In this document: in pieces, positions 1 through 11,460 of the stretch | Position numbering within the stretch: the stretch's first letter is position 1 | How the letters are laid out: each line of letters opens with the position of its first letter | Source: Metellina segmentata | Taxonomy: Eukaryota; Arthropoda; Arachnida; Araneae; Tetragnathidae | Length of the DNA: 64,000 nt | Reading direction: 5' to 3' | Assembly (NCBI GenBank): GCA_947359465.1 | Contig: OX375872.1 | Span: 4,756,395-4,820,394, forward strand | The notes under the pieces: model-generated | Databases searched by the model: none | Told to the model about the DNA's origin: nothing | What the model saw: only the letters and a program-made list of their open reading frames with translations | Translations under genes and position numbers: made by a program

Positions 1-337
1 AAGTTCCACTGTAACCTCCGTCTGAGTACGTTCACATTCCAGGCGGCCGATAATTCTACCACGTAAAAAATGATCGACATGCGCCATAACTATTCGGTTG
101 TGGCACTGAGCGGCTTACAGAACGCTTGTGAACAATTTTAGTTCTTTGCTACCATTCCTTGTATACACCTCTCTTACACTCTCGTCATTGTCACGTACTA
201 TCGGCGTCATCTCATGACTTCCTGTAATTTGGATATTATTCTTGAAGATATGTGCTATAATTCTACAGGTGAAATTTTTACTTTAGAGTTCCATGTGATT
301 CTGAATTATCCTTAATTTGTGGACATGAGTGTATATA
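1..337. other. unassigned AT-rich DNA at left edge
   Basis: No ORF, terminal repeat or known family recognised. It flanks the Tc1 remnant that begins near 338 and could include that element's outer terminus, but no matching inverted repeat was found. Confidence 0.3.
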
Positions 338-370
338 CGATAACTACAATTAATCTCGATCTACGAATAG

Positions 371-486
371 CGTCTTTCTATGTGGAGATGATCCCTAAAA
401 TTGTGAAAGTAAATTTAACATTGAATAACGTCTTTCTATGTGGAGATGATCCCTAAAATTGTGAAAGTAAATTTAACATTGAATAA
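371..486 (+). repeat. 58-bp tandem duplication, two copies
   Basis: Unit 371-428 is repeated at 429-486 with essentially no differences. It lies in the non-coding terminal region of the Tc1-type element, downstream of the transposase stop (the transposase is on the minus strand). The single-copy form of the same sequence is seen in related copies near 20390, 35150 and 56600, so the duplication is private to this copy. Confidence 0.9.
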
Positions 487-559
487 CTCGGGATATATTG
501 ATAGTAAATTGAAATTTTATAGTTAGACTAATTTAACTATGCAAAATCTGATTATGACA

Positions 560-1347
560 TCAAAACACGGTGTTCCCATTAGAAATTTTGTTGTTTCTGC
601 AAAATTTGATATGAAGGCGTCCCCTTATGCAACCCTTTTGGGATTTTAGTATTTGTGTCAATTCCTGCTGCAAGAATGTCGACAGCTCAGCTGTAGATTT
701 CGGACGTGATCCCCTGGTCCGTAAGCTTCGCTCTAACTCGTTGCACAAATGTCATATGAGGTTTAGATCGGGACTCTGAGCAGGCCAGGGAAGATGTTTT
801 ACATCCATATCTCGATACCACTGCTTGACAGAGGCTGAAACGTGACATGGAGCGTCCCTGAAGTAACATTCGTCCATTTCATAAAATTGTCAGAGCGTAG
901 GAAGAACCTGATTGTCCAAAATGTTCATGTAGGCATCGGCGTTCAATTTACCATGAACACCATGCATAGGTCCCAGACCATACCACGAAAAATACCCCCA
1001 ACGCTCATCCGTCTGGAAGCTCCATAAAATACTTTTCCAGTGGTCCAGTTACAAACACCAATCGACTCTGCCGGCTTTGTTGGATGGGGTGATGTTTGGT
1101 TTATGTGCGGCAACACATCCGTGGATATTCCGCGAAGTAACCCCTGTTGAAACTCACTGTTGATGATTTGGAGTAGTATCTCACGCTTCAGGACACGCCG
1201 ATTCCGTTCGTGACGACCATCGTGTGCAGTTCGTGTCCTCCTAACTCCCGCAGTCTTCTTCACGACATCACCAACACTTGACCGTAGCTGTGGTAACTCT
1301 ACCGCAATTGCGCGAATGGCAACTAATGTGACAGCCAACTCTAACAC
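560..1347 (-). pseudogene. Tc1/mariner-family transposase, decayed
   Basis: Minus-strand frames together spell a Tc1-like transposase. An N-terminal portion (1347 to about 1040) contains a basic HTH-type segment around RNRRVLKREILLQ. Then come a [11 protein letters not shown] core strand, APCHVSASVKQWY (the NAPCH-type motif after the second catalytic Asp), HLPWPAQSPDLN, and a C-terminal ELERSLRTRG segment. The PIEHLWD box that should hold the catalytic Glu is corrupted to LI-stop-HLC, and at least two more frame breaks are present. This is a dead copy of a cut-and-paste DNA transposon. Its 3' terminal region (338-560) is shared with three short non-autonomous copies elsewhere in the window. 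Confidence 0.72.
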
Positions 1348-1914
1348 TTCTTATAACACCAACTATAACACTTGGTGAACTTTCAAAGTCACCAAGTTCC
1401 TTTCGTTTCTTGTCACCATTTCACACAAAACTAACTTCGCATTTAACCCTATTTGTCACGTTATGCAAATCTGCCATTATTATAGTGAATGAATGTTACA
1501 ACTATCCTAGCTACCAGGCAGGTTCTGTGTATGTCCATCGACTTGACACTGCTTTATCTAATATAAAACAATCCAATCAACCAAAGATTTCACGACTACA
1601 TCCCTCATCAGGTAGGTATTTCAATCACTGGAGCAACATACACACATATTAGTACATCCATCGGTATTCAACTCGATTTTCATCACCAAGAAGAAAGGTG
1701 AAACTTTTAATGATCTGTGCAACTCTCAGTTGGTCGGTAGGATTGACAACTAGAGGGTTGCGAAACTCGATCCAACTAGAAAACGTCGTGTAAATGGGTC
1801 CTTTTAGACTTTAGACTTAGTAGACCTTTGAGTTAGTTTACTAGGAGTCTTAAATGGTGGTAATTCCTTCAACAAGTGGCGTCGTCTGAAGCTTGGAATC
1901 TGCAACGAGTTCGA

Positions 1915-2070
1915 TGTGAAATGAGCAAAAATAAGAAAAAACCTGACACATTTTTATGAAATTTGGTACAGGGGTTTTGTTTATAAAATCTTTTGATTTT
2001 GAAAATGAAATATTTTTGTAGTTATAGGCATTTTGAATAATTGTTTCTCAAAAACTGCTTCAAGTAATAT
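1915..2070 (+). repeat. dispersed repeat, copy 1
   Basis: Shares a stretch beginning GTGAAATGAGCAAAAAT and including TTTTTATGAAATTTGGTAC, followed by a TCTCAAAAACT motif, with 5553-5700. Family unknown. The second copy lies just 5' of the Mutator-like transposase, so this may be terminal sequence of that transposon type. Confidence 0.5.
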
Positions 2071-2514
2071 TTCATATATTTTTAGTAAATCTTTTGGAAA
2101 TAACACTATTGTTGATAAGAAATGAAAAGTATTTCCCAAAGAATTGAATTTTCATTCTACCCATTGATTAAAAGTCGAAAATAAAATGTGTACGTTTGGT
2201 TCATGGTTCGTAGATTTGATTCGTGTAGTTGTTTTTTAATGGATTCTTTTAATGAAAAAATAAAACGAGGTGGGCTAATTGACCTGGCATAATGAGGTCA
2301 TTTTGTCCACCACCTGATTTGTGTATCAACAAGGTTGTGAGTGGTTTTGTGACCCAAGGGGTGTCAAGAGACAACAAAAATAACGGAAAACAATGAAATT
2401 TTATTTTATATACAAGACTTAATTGAAAGAGAAACCGATAACTCCGTTAAACGATTTAAATCAAATGAATTGAACAAAAAGCAGAAAAAAATAACTAAAT
2501 AATCTTAAATATGT

Positions 2515-3176
2515 TTAGTTGCAAAAATATTTTGAGAAATCTTCTCTGGAAGACATTTTGCCTTTCTTTAGGGGAAGTTCGCTTGAGCATAATATATTGA
2601 TAGAAACACTCCCCTCGTCCGGCACCTGATGAAAACTGAAAGATTTCCCTTTACCACTTGTTCTAGGGAAAGAAACTCCATTATTACACTTGTTCAGGAT
2701 TTTCGCCATGTAGTGTTTTAGTGATTTCCACCCAAAAGACTTACTGTCACGAAGTCGCCAATTTTGAAATTCTGTGTTAGCGACTGAATATTATGTCGTC
2801 TCAAGATCTCATCTTTGTCACATTCAGTTGTGTCATGCAAAGAAATGTCATCCTGGCTGCTCCGATCTTCATCTTGTCGTCTCTTCCTTGAAGCGGGTCT
2901 ACGTGAAGTTGAAGGGAACCTCACGATCTTCCGCGCAAATAGCTTTCCCTGCATGAACATCTACTTTTTTCCGAGAAATTTTCCTCTGTTGATGGTCAGG
3001 TTTTCAGTGTATCACTCACTCTTGATCGTCATCCTTATATGCTCCAGGGATAGAACTTGGTTTCTTTTCAGAGAGACAATGCCGCATTTCTTGAAGCCAG
3101 CAACAATGTTGTTCGAAATGTATCCTGATAATGCGCTCATAAGAGTCCACAATAAACGAGGGAATCTTGCTTTTTA
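2515..3176 (-). pseudogene. pogo/Tigger-like transposase C-terminus, remnant
   Basis: Minus strand from about 3176 reads FPRLLWTLMSALSGYISNN, then IVAGFKKCGIVSLKRNQVL. This matches the conserved end of the DDE domain in pogo/Tigger-type transposases (a-G-F-(R/K)-K-x-GI-x-P-x-x), known from family patterns. After a frame break comes a basic segment (2960-2720), then GDFVTVSLLGG and, in a third frame, MAKILNKCNNGVSF (2709-2515), which resembles the small C-terminal beta-rich tail attached to these proteins in arthropods. At least two frame changes. No N-terminal DNA-binding half was found above 3180, so it is truncated. Confidence 0.55.
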
Positions 3177-4248
3177 AAGCGAATTACAAGATGGAATAAC
3201 AATTAGAGACAGTGAACCTATTTGCCCACTAAAATAAAAACCTTCAGTTAAGGTTCAAAACTAAACTCCAATATTTACAACCACTAAAAACAGTAATAAC
3301 TTATGCGTTATTAAAAAGGCTGCACAAATTAAAGTTTAAAGTTTCCCTTGTTATTGAAACTGGTTTTAAAAAAACAGCTGATGATCGATATCACTTATCA
3401 GAAAACGCAACCAAACATAAGGTCGTCTAGATTTGAGGACACCGCTCTAGTTTGAATGTGTACAATGCATTCTAACTTGGTAACACTGTTTTTATCATGA
3501 GAGAGTGTTCTGAACGCAAAGAAAGCCTTTAAGAGTCTCCCACAATATTTACATAACTTTTCTTTAGAGCTTTCAAAAATTCACCAACATTTTTCATTTT
3601 TGAAGCCGATCTTTCAAAATTGCATCGCGATATATGATCAGCTTTCAATGAATCGAAATCGTTGCTTCTTTTCATGCCTTGGATTGGACACCGTAGGCGG
3701 ACACTGTTTCACCTGTGCGAGTTTCAGCTGTATAGTCCGCCTTAAGGAGGAGATTCAAGGATAAGGGAGAACCGAGCAATCCACAATATATGTAAAACAT
3801 TTAAGTACACAGAAAGAGGAAAGGCAAGTGAAGGGCAAAACATGTAAGGACAAAAGAAAAGGATGACAAAATTTGAAAGTTGACACAGAACAAAACGAGA
3901 ACAAAAAAAAAACATAAATAATAAACAAAAGCCATACATAAAAACCGGAAATCATGTTCAGAAGGTGAGAAAAAAAATGTTAAATTCTAAAATCAGAACG
4001 TCTAAAGACAGCCAAAATGAGTTATAGTACTAGTTTCGAAAGAAAAGCAGTTATTTTGAGAACTTTCGATTTCTCAGCTCTCACAGATGTAATGAATGTT
4101 GGAGAAATTTCATCACTTTTAGAATTTTGTGGTGGCAGTATCTGTTCTTGGCAGTACTTTGGTGTGGGTAGTTTAGAAGAGAAGGTTTCACCAAATGTCA
4201 CGGACTTGTGAGATCACAGTCAAAAAGGTAGTGGACGGGATCACCTTC

Positions 4249-4715
4249 TCAGCTGCAGATGCACAGCGCACTAGTTCGAAGGTAGAAACATTCTAGATAT
4301 GCCGGAAATGGTCCTTGGCCTGCGAAAAATTGCACCAGCTTTGAGTTCTGGTATTCTAGGTTTTTTAATATTTTTGTAAAAAATTGATGAGTGTATCTCA
4401 ATTTGTGTGTGGTAGAAGCATTCCATTCTGCTTGCCATTGGTTTAAGACCAATGCATAGCGAATCTTATAGTAAATCTTAGTAATTTGCACCTAGGCCAC
4501 TTTAAACTGGCTGTTTGGTGAGAAATCCCATTTGCTGCAGATTTCGCAAGTTAGTCTGCTTGTTCATTCCCTCAATGGCAGCGTGTGCTTTAACCAATGA
4601 GATGTTAACTTGGGGTATTTCAGTGACTTCAAGCAGTTTTTCCTTGACCTCACTGACGATCTGGTTGTGGGAAAAGAGATTACCAAGAGCAGCGATAGTT
4701 GGCCTTGGAGCTTTT
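4249..4715 (-). pseudogene. LINE RNase H C-terminal remnant
   Basis: The minus-strand frame at about 4705-4502 includes TIAALGNLFSHNQIV and NISLVKAHAAIEGMNKQTNL, recognisable as the KAH-A-G-x-x-G-N-E-x-AD RNase H motif with several substitutions. After a break, 4491-4249 reads WQAEWNASTTHKL and FFAGQGPFPAYLECF, the helix and (T/A)GHGPF-x-x-YL segment that follows RNase H in the LINE at 63122-64000. Same clade and same strand as that element. Heavily mutated, and fused in frame with the Mutator-like remnant to its right. Confidence 0.6.
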
Positions 4716-5420
4716 TGCATATCGTACAATACGAGGACAGAACTTCAAAGTCTAAAACTTTACCAGTGTCTACAGATATGGCTACAACGCAGCCATTCAA
4801 AGATGCGTGACTTCTACGTTGCCAAGTTCCGTCTATGGATACACCACATTCACTAGTATATTTTATGGCTACAACTTCTTCAGAAGCTCTAATCATAGAA
4901 TCTTCTGTCAAATCCTTAACGACATTCAAAATCTTGGCGTCATGAACACTAAATGATGCGTAGGCTAGTTGAGGCAAATTCATCGTAGTACAAAACTTGA
5001 ATGCCCTTTGCCAATTTGCCTCATTCTATACACAAATCTTTGGTTCACTTCAGGCTCTTTAGTGTTCTTTTTTTATGAAGCAAAACCTTTCACAAAGTCA
5101 CAATTTTTGCATTTCAATGCAAAATGTGAACACAATCCATACTTCGAATCGTCTACCAAATCCAACCCCTGTGCTATACATTTTGGACAAGAAAGCTCTT
5201 GAAAAACACTTGACAAAATTTATACGTCAATTGCTCGATTTCCAGTCCTTATATCACTTGGAAGATCAATACTTGAGCAATGCTTTTCTAACTTTGATGA
5301 GCTAGCAGTCTCCATAGCAACTGTTTCAGATGAATCAGGTTCAGGTTTAGGATGTTTCTTCTTTGTGAACTGATTTCCCTTAAAACAGTATTTACTTTTC
5401 CTGGCAATACTTTTAGCCAT
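4716..5420 (-). pseudogene. Mutator-like (MULE) transposase, N-terminal half, decayed
   Basis: Start ATG at 5420 (MAKSIARKSKYCFKGNQF), followed by a basic and Ser-rich spacer. A cysteine-rich region (about 5230-5050) reads LSCPKC then KCKNCDF, a zinc-binding pattern, then FVYRMRQIGKGH. After another frame change comes MNLPQLAYASFSVH (4983), with SIDGTWQRRSHASLNG and ISVDTGKVLDFEVLSSYC. The D-G-T-W-x-R-R motif contains the first acidic residue of the DDE domain. Arthropod proteins of this kind are annotated as Mutator-like transposases. At least three frame breaks. The domain stops abruptly near 4716 where LINE-type sequence begins, so the later catalytic residues are missing. The region upstream (5553-5700) shares a repeat with 1915-2070. 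Confidence 0.72.
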
Positions 5421-5444
5421 TGTATAAAGAAAAAAATTCAATTC

Positions 5445-6820
5445 TAAATGTAGTAACTATATCGAAAATCACAGCAAACAAGTTCTTAGTATGAAAACAG
5501 CAAGTTCGAAAGTAAACAAAACATGGATTTTCAATTCAGTTCTGGGCCATTTCACGTGAAATGAGCAAAAATCAGGAAAACCTGTGGCCGTATGGTAATG
5601 GATTTTTATGAAATTTGGTACGGGGTTTTTGTTTATGTATAAATAACGATATCCGAGTTCTGTTTCTCAAAAACTACTTACGTTTTTATAATCTGTACAA
5701 CATATTTTTTTTCATTTTGCCCCCCCCCCCCTCCCCCCGCAACAATTTTAAACATCATATTCAATCCAAAATTTAGTTGCAAAAAATGGAAAATTGTCAT
5801 TTTTGACAGAATTAAAAAAACATTTCAGTGGGCTAAAGAAATAAGACATCGTTGAAATTTATGCCAGTTACAATGCTAGGTATGATAATATTACTGATAG
5901 AGTTTGGAACTCGCATTTTAATTCTTTCCTCTTCAAAATAGCTTACGAAAATAGCAAAATGACAATTTTCTACTCAAAATAGGCATAAGAAATCAAATGG
6001 CGGACAGCTCTGTTAAAACCGACATTTATCAGGAATACAGTTTAATATGTTTATTACTTGTAAAAAAAAAATTGGGATTGTAATCTGAGTCCTAAAGCAA
6101 CAATAATAAACTCAAAATCACAACATTTATTTCCCAGTCTATGCATATTACGATAACTTCAATGATACAGATAATAAAACCCTAAATCAACTAAGAAATA
6201 CGAAATCATTTTTAACTTAAAAAGTGAACTATGAAAGCACAAAACAAGCTTAAAAATTTCAACTTCGTATCATAGATATTATGAGTTTTACCATATTAAA
6301 TTTTGCATCGTCTCTAATTGAAACGTGTTTTTTTTTTCCTTACTTCTTTTGGTGGTGAATACGAATTTGTGACGTACATATAGTAGGGAATATAGCAATG
6401 ATAGTAATGACTGCGTCACTTCATTAAACCTTTCACTGATGGAACACTTCTGGATTGACACTAGAACATTCGCCAATGTTCGAAAGCTTTCAGTTGATGA
6501 GTTTAGCAAAGCAAGCACATTTATAACCATAAATCCCAAAATCGTGTTTATTTATTCGATTATCTGTCCTTGAATGTAATGTTCAAAGGCGGAAATGGAT
6601 GTCTAGGCCACGTATTCTAACACGCGTTTGATATTGACACAAAACGCGGGTAGCCAAAATACATTGAGTTCTACTGGAGCGTTCACATGCAGAAAACTAC
6701 TGAATCGGGCGTTTTTATTTCTACGGAGGGGATCCGATAATTCGAACGGCTGAAGCTGGTGATACATAGGAATATGGTACGCTGTTCACATGACACGCGT
6801 TTTAACAGGCGTTATGGCTT
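5445..6820. other. AT-rich stretch without recognisable gene
   Basis: Contains the second copy of the 1915-2070 repeat (5553-5700), a run of Cs at about 5719-5737, and otherwise low-complexity AT-rich DNA. No coding or terminal-repeat signal seen. Confidence 0.4.
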
Positions 6821-6824
6821 TTTT

Positions 6825-6945
6825 AATTCCCTAGTCCAAGCTTCTATTTTCGTGATCGTTAAAGATAAAGTGAAAATTTCAACAGATTTGAAATCTGCGG
6901 AAAATTTTAGTCCAGAAGGATACCTTAAATGGGATTTTCTTTAAA
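6825..6945 (+). mobile_element. Helitron internal fragment
   Basis: Shares AAAATTTCAACRGATTTGAA and TCTGCGGAAAATTTTA with the Helitrons at 10425-10942 and 13808-14398, directly after a GTTAAAGATARAGT motif. Ends not found. Confidence 0.5.
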
Positions 6946-7515
6946 CAAATAAATTTTTAATTGTAACTTTTATATTTTCGCAATACGAATTTGGCCCCAT
7001 TTGACGAAGATAATCATTGCGAACACAGAAAGAACTTTATAGAAAAGATATATCTTGAGTGGAGTACTTAGTTGCCTTAATTTACTGCTTTGTATTTAAT
7101 ACCATTAAAATAGGATGCAAATCTAATCATATTCTATATATGCTTTGAAGATAGTTTAAGTTTTTTCATGCACGGCAAACGTAAATAAAATAAAGCGAAA
7201 TTCAATTTCAACATTCTCAACATTCAATTTGAAAGGTAAACTTTGAAGTTATTTTGTTAATGTCCTCAACGTGAAATTGAAATATGAGTGTCCATTTTCA
7301 TTCATTTTTCACATCCTCTGGTTAAATTGAACTCGATAGGGCTATTGAAAATAAACTTATTAGCCTGATTTACTGAAATTGATTTATTTGTGAGCTCATA
7401 TTTCGTACATTTTATATTTTAATCTTGAAGTTAGTGTTTTTCTACTTTTATCGAAATTTTTATATTATATCGACAGAAATTCTCCTTGCAATTTTCTAGT
7501 TTTCCATATAAACTG

Positions 7516-7846
7516 CCGACCAACCGGTATAGTGGTTAAGGTGTTAGCCTCTAGATCGGAAAGTTCCTGGTTCGAATCCGGGTCCGGGCATGGATGTTTG
7601 TAAACGTATGGTGTATAGGCGGCTGGTGCACCTTAAATCTGTCGTGGCCGAAAGTCCTCACGTTGGGTTGGCGTGGAAGTTTGGAGAGTGGGGTGCCAGC
7701 TCAGGTGTTGCTTCGTCATCTGACCGTGGTTCAAAATTACGAGGTGTTGTCCTCGAATCTTTCCCTTAAGGGACTGATTCCGGACCGTCGTCAATAGCCC
7801 GTTGTGTTGCTCTAGTACGACGTTAACTAAAATTACCATTACCATA
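7516..7846 (+). mobile_element. tRNA-derived SINE, full length, 12-bp target duplication
   Basis: The 5' part has an A-box-like segment (about 7530-7543, TAGTGGTTAAGGTG) and a perfect B box GGTTCGAATCC at 7569-7579, spaced as in a tRNA. These are the internal RNA polymerase III promoter elements. About 260 bp of tRNA-unrelated body follows, ending in ATTACCATTACC, a short tandem tail. The element is flanked by CCATATAAACTG at 7504-7515 and again at 7847-7858, a 12-bp direct duplication that defines the ends. Other copies lie at 12908-13068, about 8105-8200 (minus), 21655-21760 (minus), about 40985-41121 and 56935-57195. It needs a LINE reverse transcriptase in trans, and neither LINE here has the same tail. 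Confidence 0.88.
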
Positions 7847-8104
7847 CCATATAAACTGTTTTTGGTCATTCGTAGATATATTTTAGTTTTGCATAATTCT
7901 CGCGTTTTGTCATTGTTTTTTTTAATCAAGTTTTCGTTGAAATAATCCTTAGTCGTTATTCCACTCGTGGTCCCCTAAAATATAATAGATTGTCGGATTA
8001 GTTTTCGTTTGGGCTAGTCTAATTGTACAGCAACCCTAGGGGTTATTGGCAAATGCCAAGGGAAAGATCACCAATACTTAATTTTGAATCACAATAAATG
8101 ACGG

Positions 8105-8200
8105 AGCTGGAACCCTACTCTCGAAACATCACGCCAACGTGAAGACATTTGAGGCCGATTTAACGTACACCAGCCTCGTTTGGACACGATGGTCTTTTAT
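8105..8200 (-). mobile_element. SINE fragment, diverged
   Basis: The reverse complement contains TTCACGTTGGCGTGATGTTT then GAGAGTAGGGTTCCAGCTCC, matching the SINE body at 7660-7705 with a small deletion. Ends eroded. Confidence 0.55.
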
Positions 8201-8669
8201 TGAACTCGTTACCCTTCAGTCGATGTTTTACTGACCTTGATTTATTCGAATCCTACAGTCCATTTTATTATCATTAATGTTACTACTTTGAATGAAATTT
8301 TTATACTATATGCCCATGTAGATGGAAAGTTCATTTTCAATTTCCAGATTTGTGATGTTCTGTTTGTAGGTCATTTGACGATAATTTTAGATAAATTTGA
8401 TCACCATTGAATGTAATAATATTTATTCATTATGTACTGGGTTTCGATTCAATTTTACTAAAACATTCCCAGTCACACGCGTTACATTTGACTAATGTAT
8501 CAGTTTTTGGAATTGAAATGACCTTGCCTTACCCTTTAATGATTCCTTAGAAGAGATTGACACCGGAAAGAGTTACGGATAGTCGTTATTTTTTTAATAA
8601 CATTTTAGACTGACATGATATTTTTCATCACAAAGTAATCGGCATATTTCTCTCATAGTTTTAGCTGGA

Positions 8670-8835
8670 GGTATATTTTATGTACCTTTTAAATGGAGCC
8701 GTTTAACAAAAAGATTAGTTCCAGAAAATTTATTTTTTTGTCAAGAACATTATGTTTTTGGTATCGATCTAGCATAGAATTTTACGCAGATTGGAAATCC
8801 GTTGAAATTTTCAACCATCGCAAAGATCGAAATTT
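8670..8835 (-). mobile_element. Helitron internal fragment
   Basis: The reverse complement shares GAAAATTTCAACGGATTT and the surrounding block with 10850-10905. It is the same family as 6825-6945, but no termini are visible. Confidence 0.45.
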
Positions 8836-8869
8836 GAATTAGAGGAATAAAAAACATAATTGAATGCTA

Positions 8870-10380
8870 AATGAAAGCCGACCTTACAAAACGCTGATAT
8901 GGGCTTTTCGAAAACCATTGCGCGTCTGAAAAACTCCATGGGAACGTTTCCTTACTTTCGTGCCTTCATCAGGATAAAACGTTCATTTCATTCCACTTCC
9001 TTTTGCAATGATAAAAATTTCACACAGAATACTGGAAATTTATGATGCAATAAATACACAATAAAATTTGTGTTTAAGAAAATAGAAAAATCGTTGTTTT
9101 CAATTATTTTACTTTTTTATTATTTTTTTTTCTTAAGGAATAGAAACACAATCATTAAATCATACCAAACTTTTAGATAGAAGTGTTTTATTAAGAATAA
9201 TTTTTCATACTGTCTTTCCCCATTGTTAGAGGAACTAGTGCAATTTGAAATGTTGTATGACAAAAATCTCTATTTTCGCTGATCCCCGAGAATTAGCAGT
9301 GACGGATATAAAACAAAATTCTGACATTTCCTAAAAGACCTTTTACTGAAGAATGTAACAAAAAAAATTTTTTAATTTGTGTCAACAACTAATGGAAATA
9401 TAGGGTCTCAAACAGGCTACTATTAGTGCTAAAAAAATCTACATTTGTGTGTGTGTGTGTGTGTGTATGACCTTGAAAATTAAAAATTCAATAAAAAATA
9501 AAATATACAGTTTGGACATCTAATATTTGGCAGTTCCTTCTTACTATATGTGATCTATTAAAAAAAAAATTTCATTAAAATCGGTGATGTGTCAGCCACA
9601 GCCGATTTGCTCATTTAGTGTGGATTGACCTTTCTCAGTGAAACATTGTTGCCAGATTGATTTCAAATGTTAGAAAAACTTAATTAAAAAAACAATTACT
9701 TATATGTAATTTTTTTTTTTTTTTTTAATATTCAGTGTGGATGAACAAATTTTAATATTCTATGCTGGTTTTTGTCCCACTAACGTTAGCAGAACGGTTT
9801 GAAAATGTGTCAACATACTAATATTAAACGTTCTGAAACTCGAGTTCTAAGCAAGATAGCTTCTACAATTTACTTTGGAGGCAAATATCTTTCAACTACA
9901 ATGTTTGGCTACCCGTTTCAATTGAATGCATAACCTATCTTACTTCAAAACAATTTCATTTCAACTTTAGCAGTCATTTTAAAATAACACACGCCTTATT
10001 TAAACTTACTTAAAATGACTTTTTTTGTATGTTTTATTTATTTTATTGAATATTATATATTTCATTCATATACCGCCAATAAATGACCCATGGGTAGTGA
10101 TATAAAATAAATATTTCATTAAAACTCAACTCCAAAATAATATATCTGCTATATGTAAAATACTTGTACACCAATCCAAACGAAAACGAAATTCCGATCC
10201 TTAAAAATCTGCAGAATTGTGAAAAATGAGAGACACGAGCAAGCGTCTCGAATCGTGACTTCCTGAGAATATTATGAAATACAGCAAATGTGAAAACTAT
10301 TGATAAAGACAATGATTTATTTACAAAACTCTGATCGTAACCTTTCGTCTTAACTCAAATACACGTAATTCGAAATCAAA
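8870..10380. other. AT-rich stretch without recognisable gene
   Basis: Contains a (GT)n microsatellite at about 9446-9467 and several homopolymer A/T runs (for example about 9710-9726). No coding or element signal seen. Confidence 0.4.
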
Positions 10381-10424
10381 TCTCTATATTAAAAAGAAGT
10401 TACCGGGGGTGGAGCCCCCTAGTT

Positions 10425-10942
10425 TCTCTAATGTTATACAAGGAAGTGTTTGTTTAGGGCCGCAAAATCCTGATCATTCTATGGCACTTACAGCAATGAG
10501 ATTTGGCACACAGGTAGTCCGAATTTTTTGCAATTTTTGGCTCGCGGCGAATTTTAAAATTCAATCGAGAAGATTTTTAAATGAATTTAATAGTTTTATT
10601 CTCAACCTGGTTCTTCAAACGCGTTTCTCCGGACAAAAGAAGAAACACCCCAATCTAGACTTTTTCTACCCACATGACCTTTCCGTCAGCCGTTGCAACC
10701 ATGCTATCTTTTTTTACATCGCGGGGAACTCGGACAAGATTCTAAATTTATTTTTTCCGCTTTCATTTTGCGCCGAGGAATGATTTTCCAGCAGAGGATA
10801 AAAAAATTTTAACTTTAGTTATGTAATTCTTTTTTTTATCTCCTAGACCGTTAAAGATAGAGTAAAAATTTCAACGGATTTGAAATCTGCGGAAAATTTT
10901 AATACCGTTGACAGATTTACATCACGGGCACGCAGTGGCTAG
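10425..10942 (+). mobile_element. non-autonomous Helitron
   Basis: Begins TCTCTAATGTTATACAAGG then AAGTGTTTG, the 5' terminus shared (as TCTCTA-N-TATTATAAAAGG) with copies at 14398, 48913, 49842 and 37270. It ends GCAGTGGCTAG at 10942 followed by T. 5'-TC and CTAG-3' followed by T with no target duplication are Helitron hallmarks. No Rep/helicase ORF, so it depends on an autonomous element elsewhere. The body is about 80% or more similar by eye to 13808-14398 over the first 280 bp. A 42-bp unit (10381-10422) sits immediately 5' (see findings). Confidence 0.75.
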
Positions 10943-11460
10943 TATAAAATAAAACATTAGTTCCGACGTTGACAGATACGTACCAAATAACAAAACTATG
11001 CTTTTATGACCAATAAGTTTTTCGTTTGGGCTTTTCGTGTTCCATTTCAAAATGTGTGTAAATTAGATAAAATTAAATATTCTAAATATCTTTTTGATCA
11101 ACTATTCAAACATTATTTATATTATGGGAATATATAAAAAATGAGTTGAAATATAACTATAGAGTTGAATTTGTCTTTGAAAATAATGTGTTTTCGAGCA
11201 ATATTGGCAAAACAAACTGAGTTGCAATCGTTGTTAACTCGACGTTATTCCTATGGGGATTTTGAATTATTTTTAGCCCCTCGTGTATACTTGGGATTAT
11301 TTGAATTACACAAGATTTTAAGAAATACTTGTACAAAATTTGGCATGTACATATTTGGCATTTATACAATGACCATCCCAACATTTTTCAATCAAATCAT
11401 CTGGATTAAGTGGGAATGGTAAGTAATCATTTTTGAACTTACTTTTGCGAGGGATGGGAA

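Noticed and set aside
3742..3955. Two overlapping hydrophobic, Phe-rich minus-strand frames
   Set aside because: Purine-rich DNA read antisense. No domain, no conserved neighbour, overlapping frames.
7516..7590. Possible tRNA gene (A and B boxes)
   Set aside because: No good anticodon stem, the sequence continues into a 260-bp repeated body, and it is flanked by a target duplication. It is a SINE head, not a functional tRNA.
9446..9467. GT repeat as a regulatory element
   Set aside because: Plain microsatellite with no supporting context.
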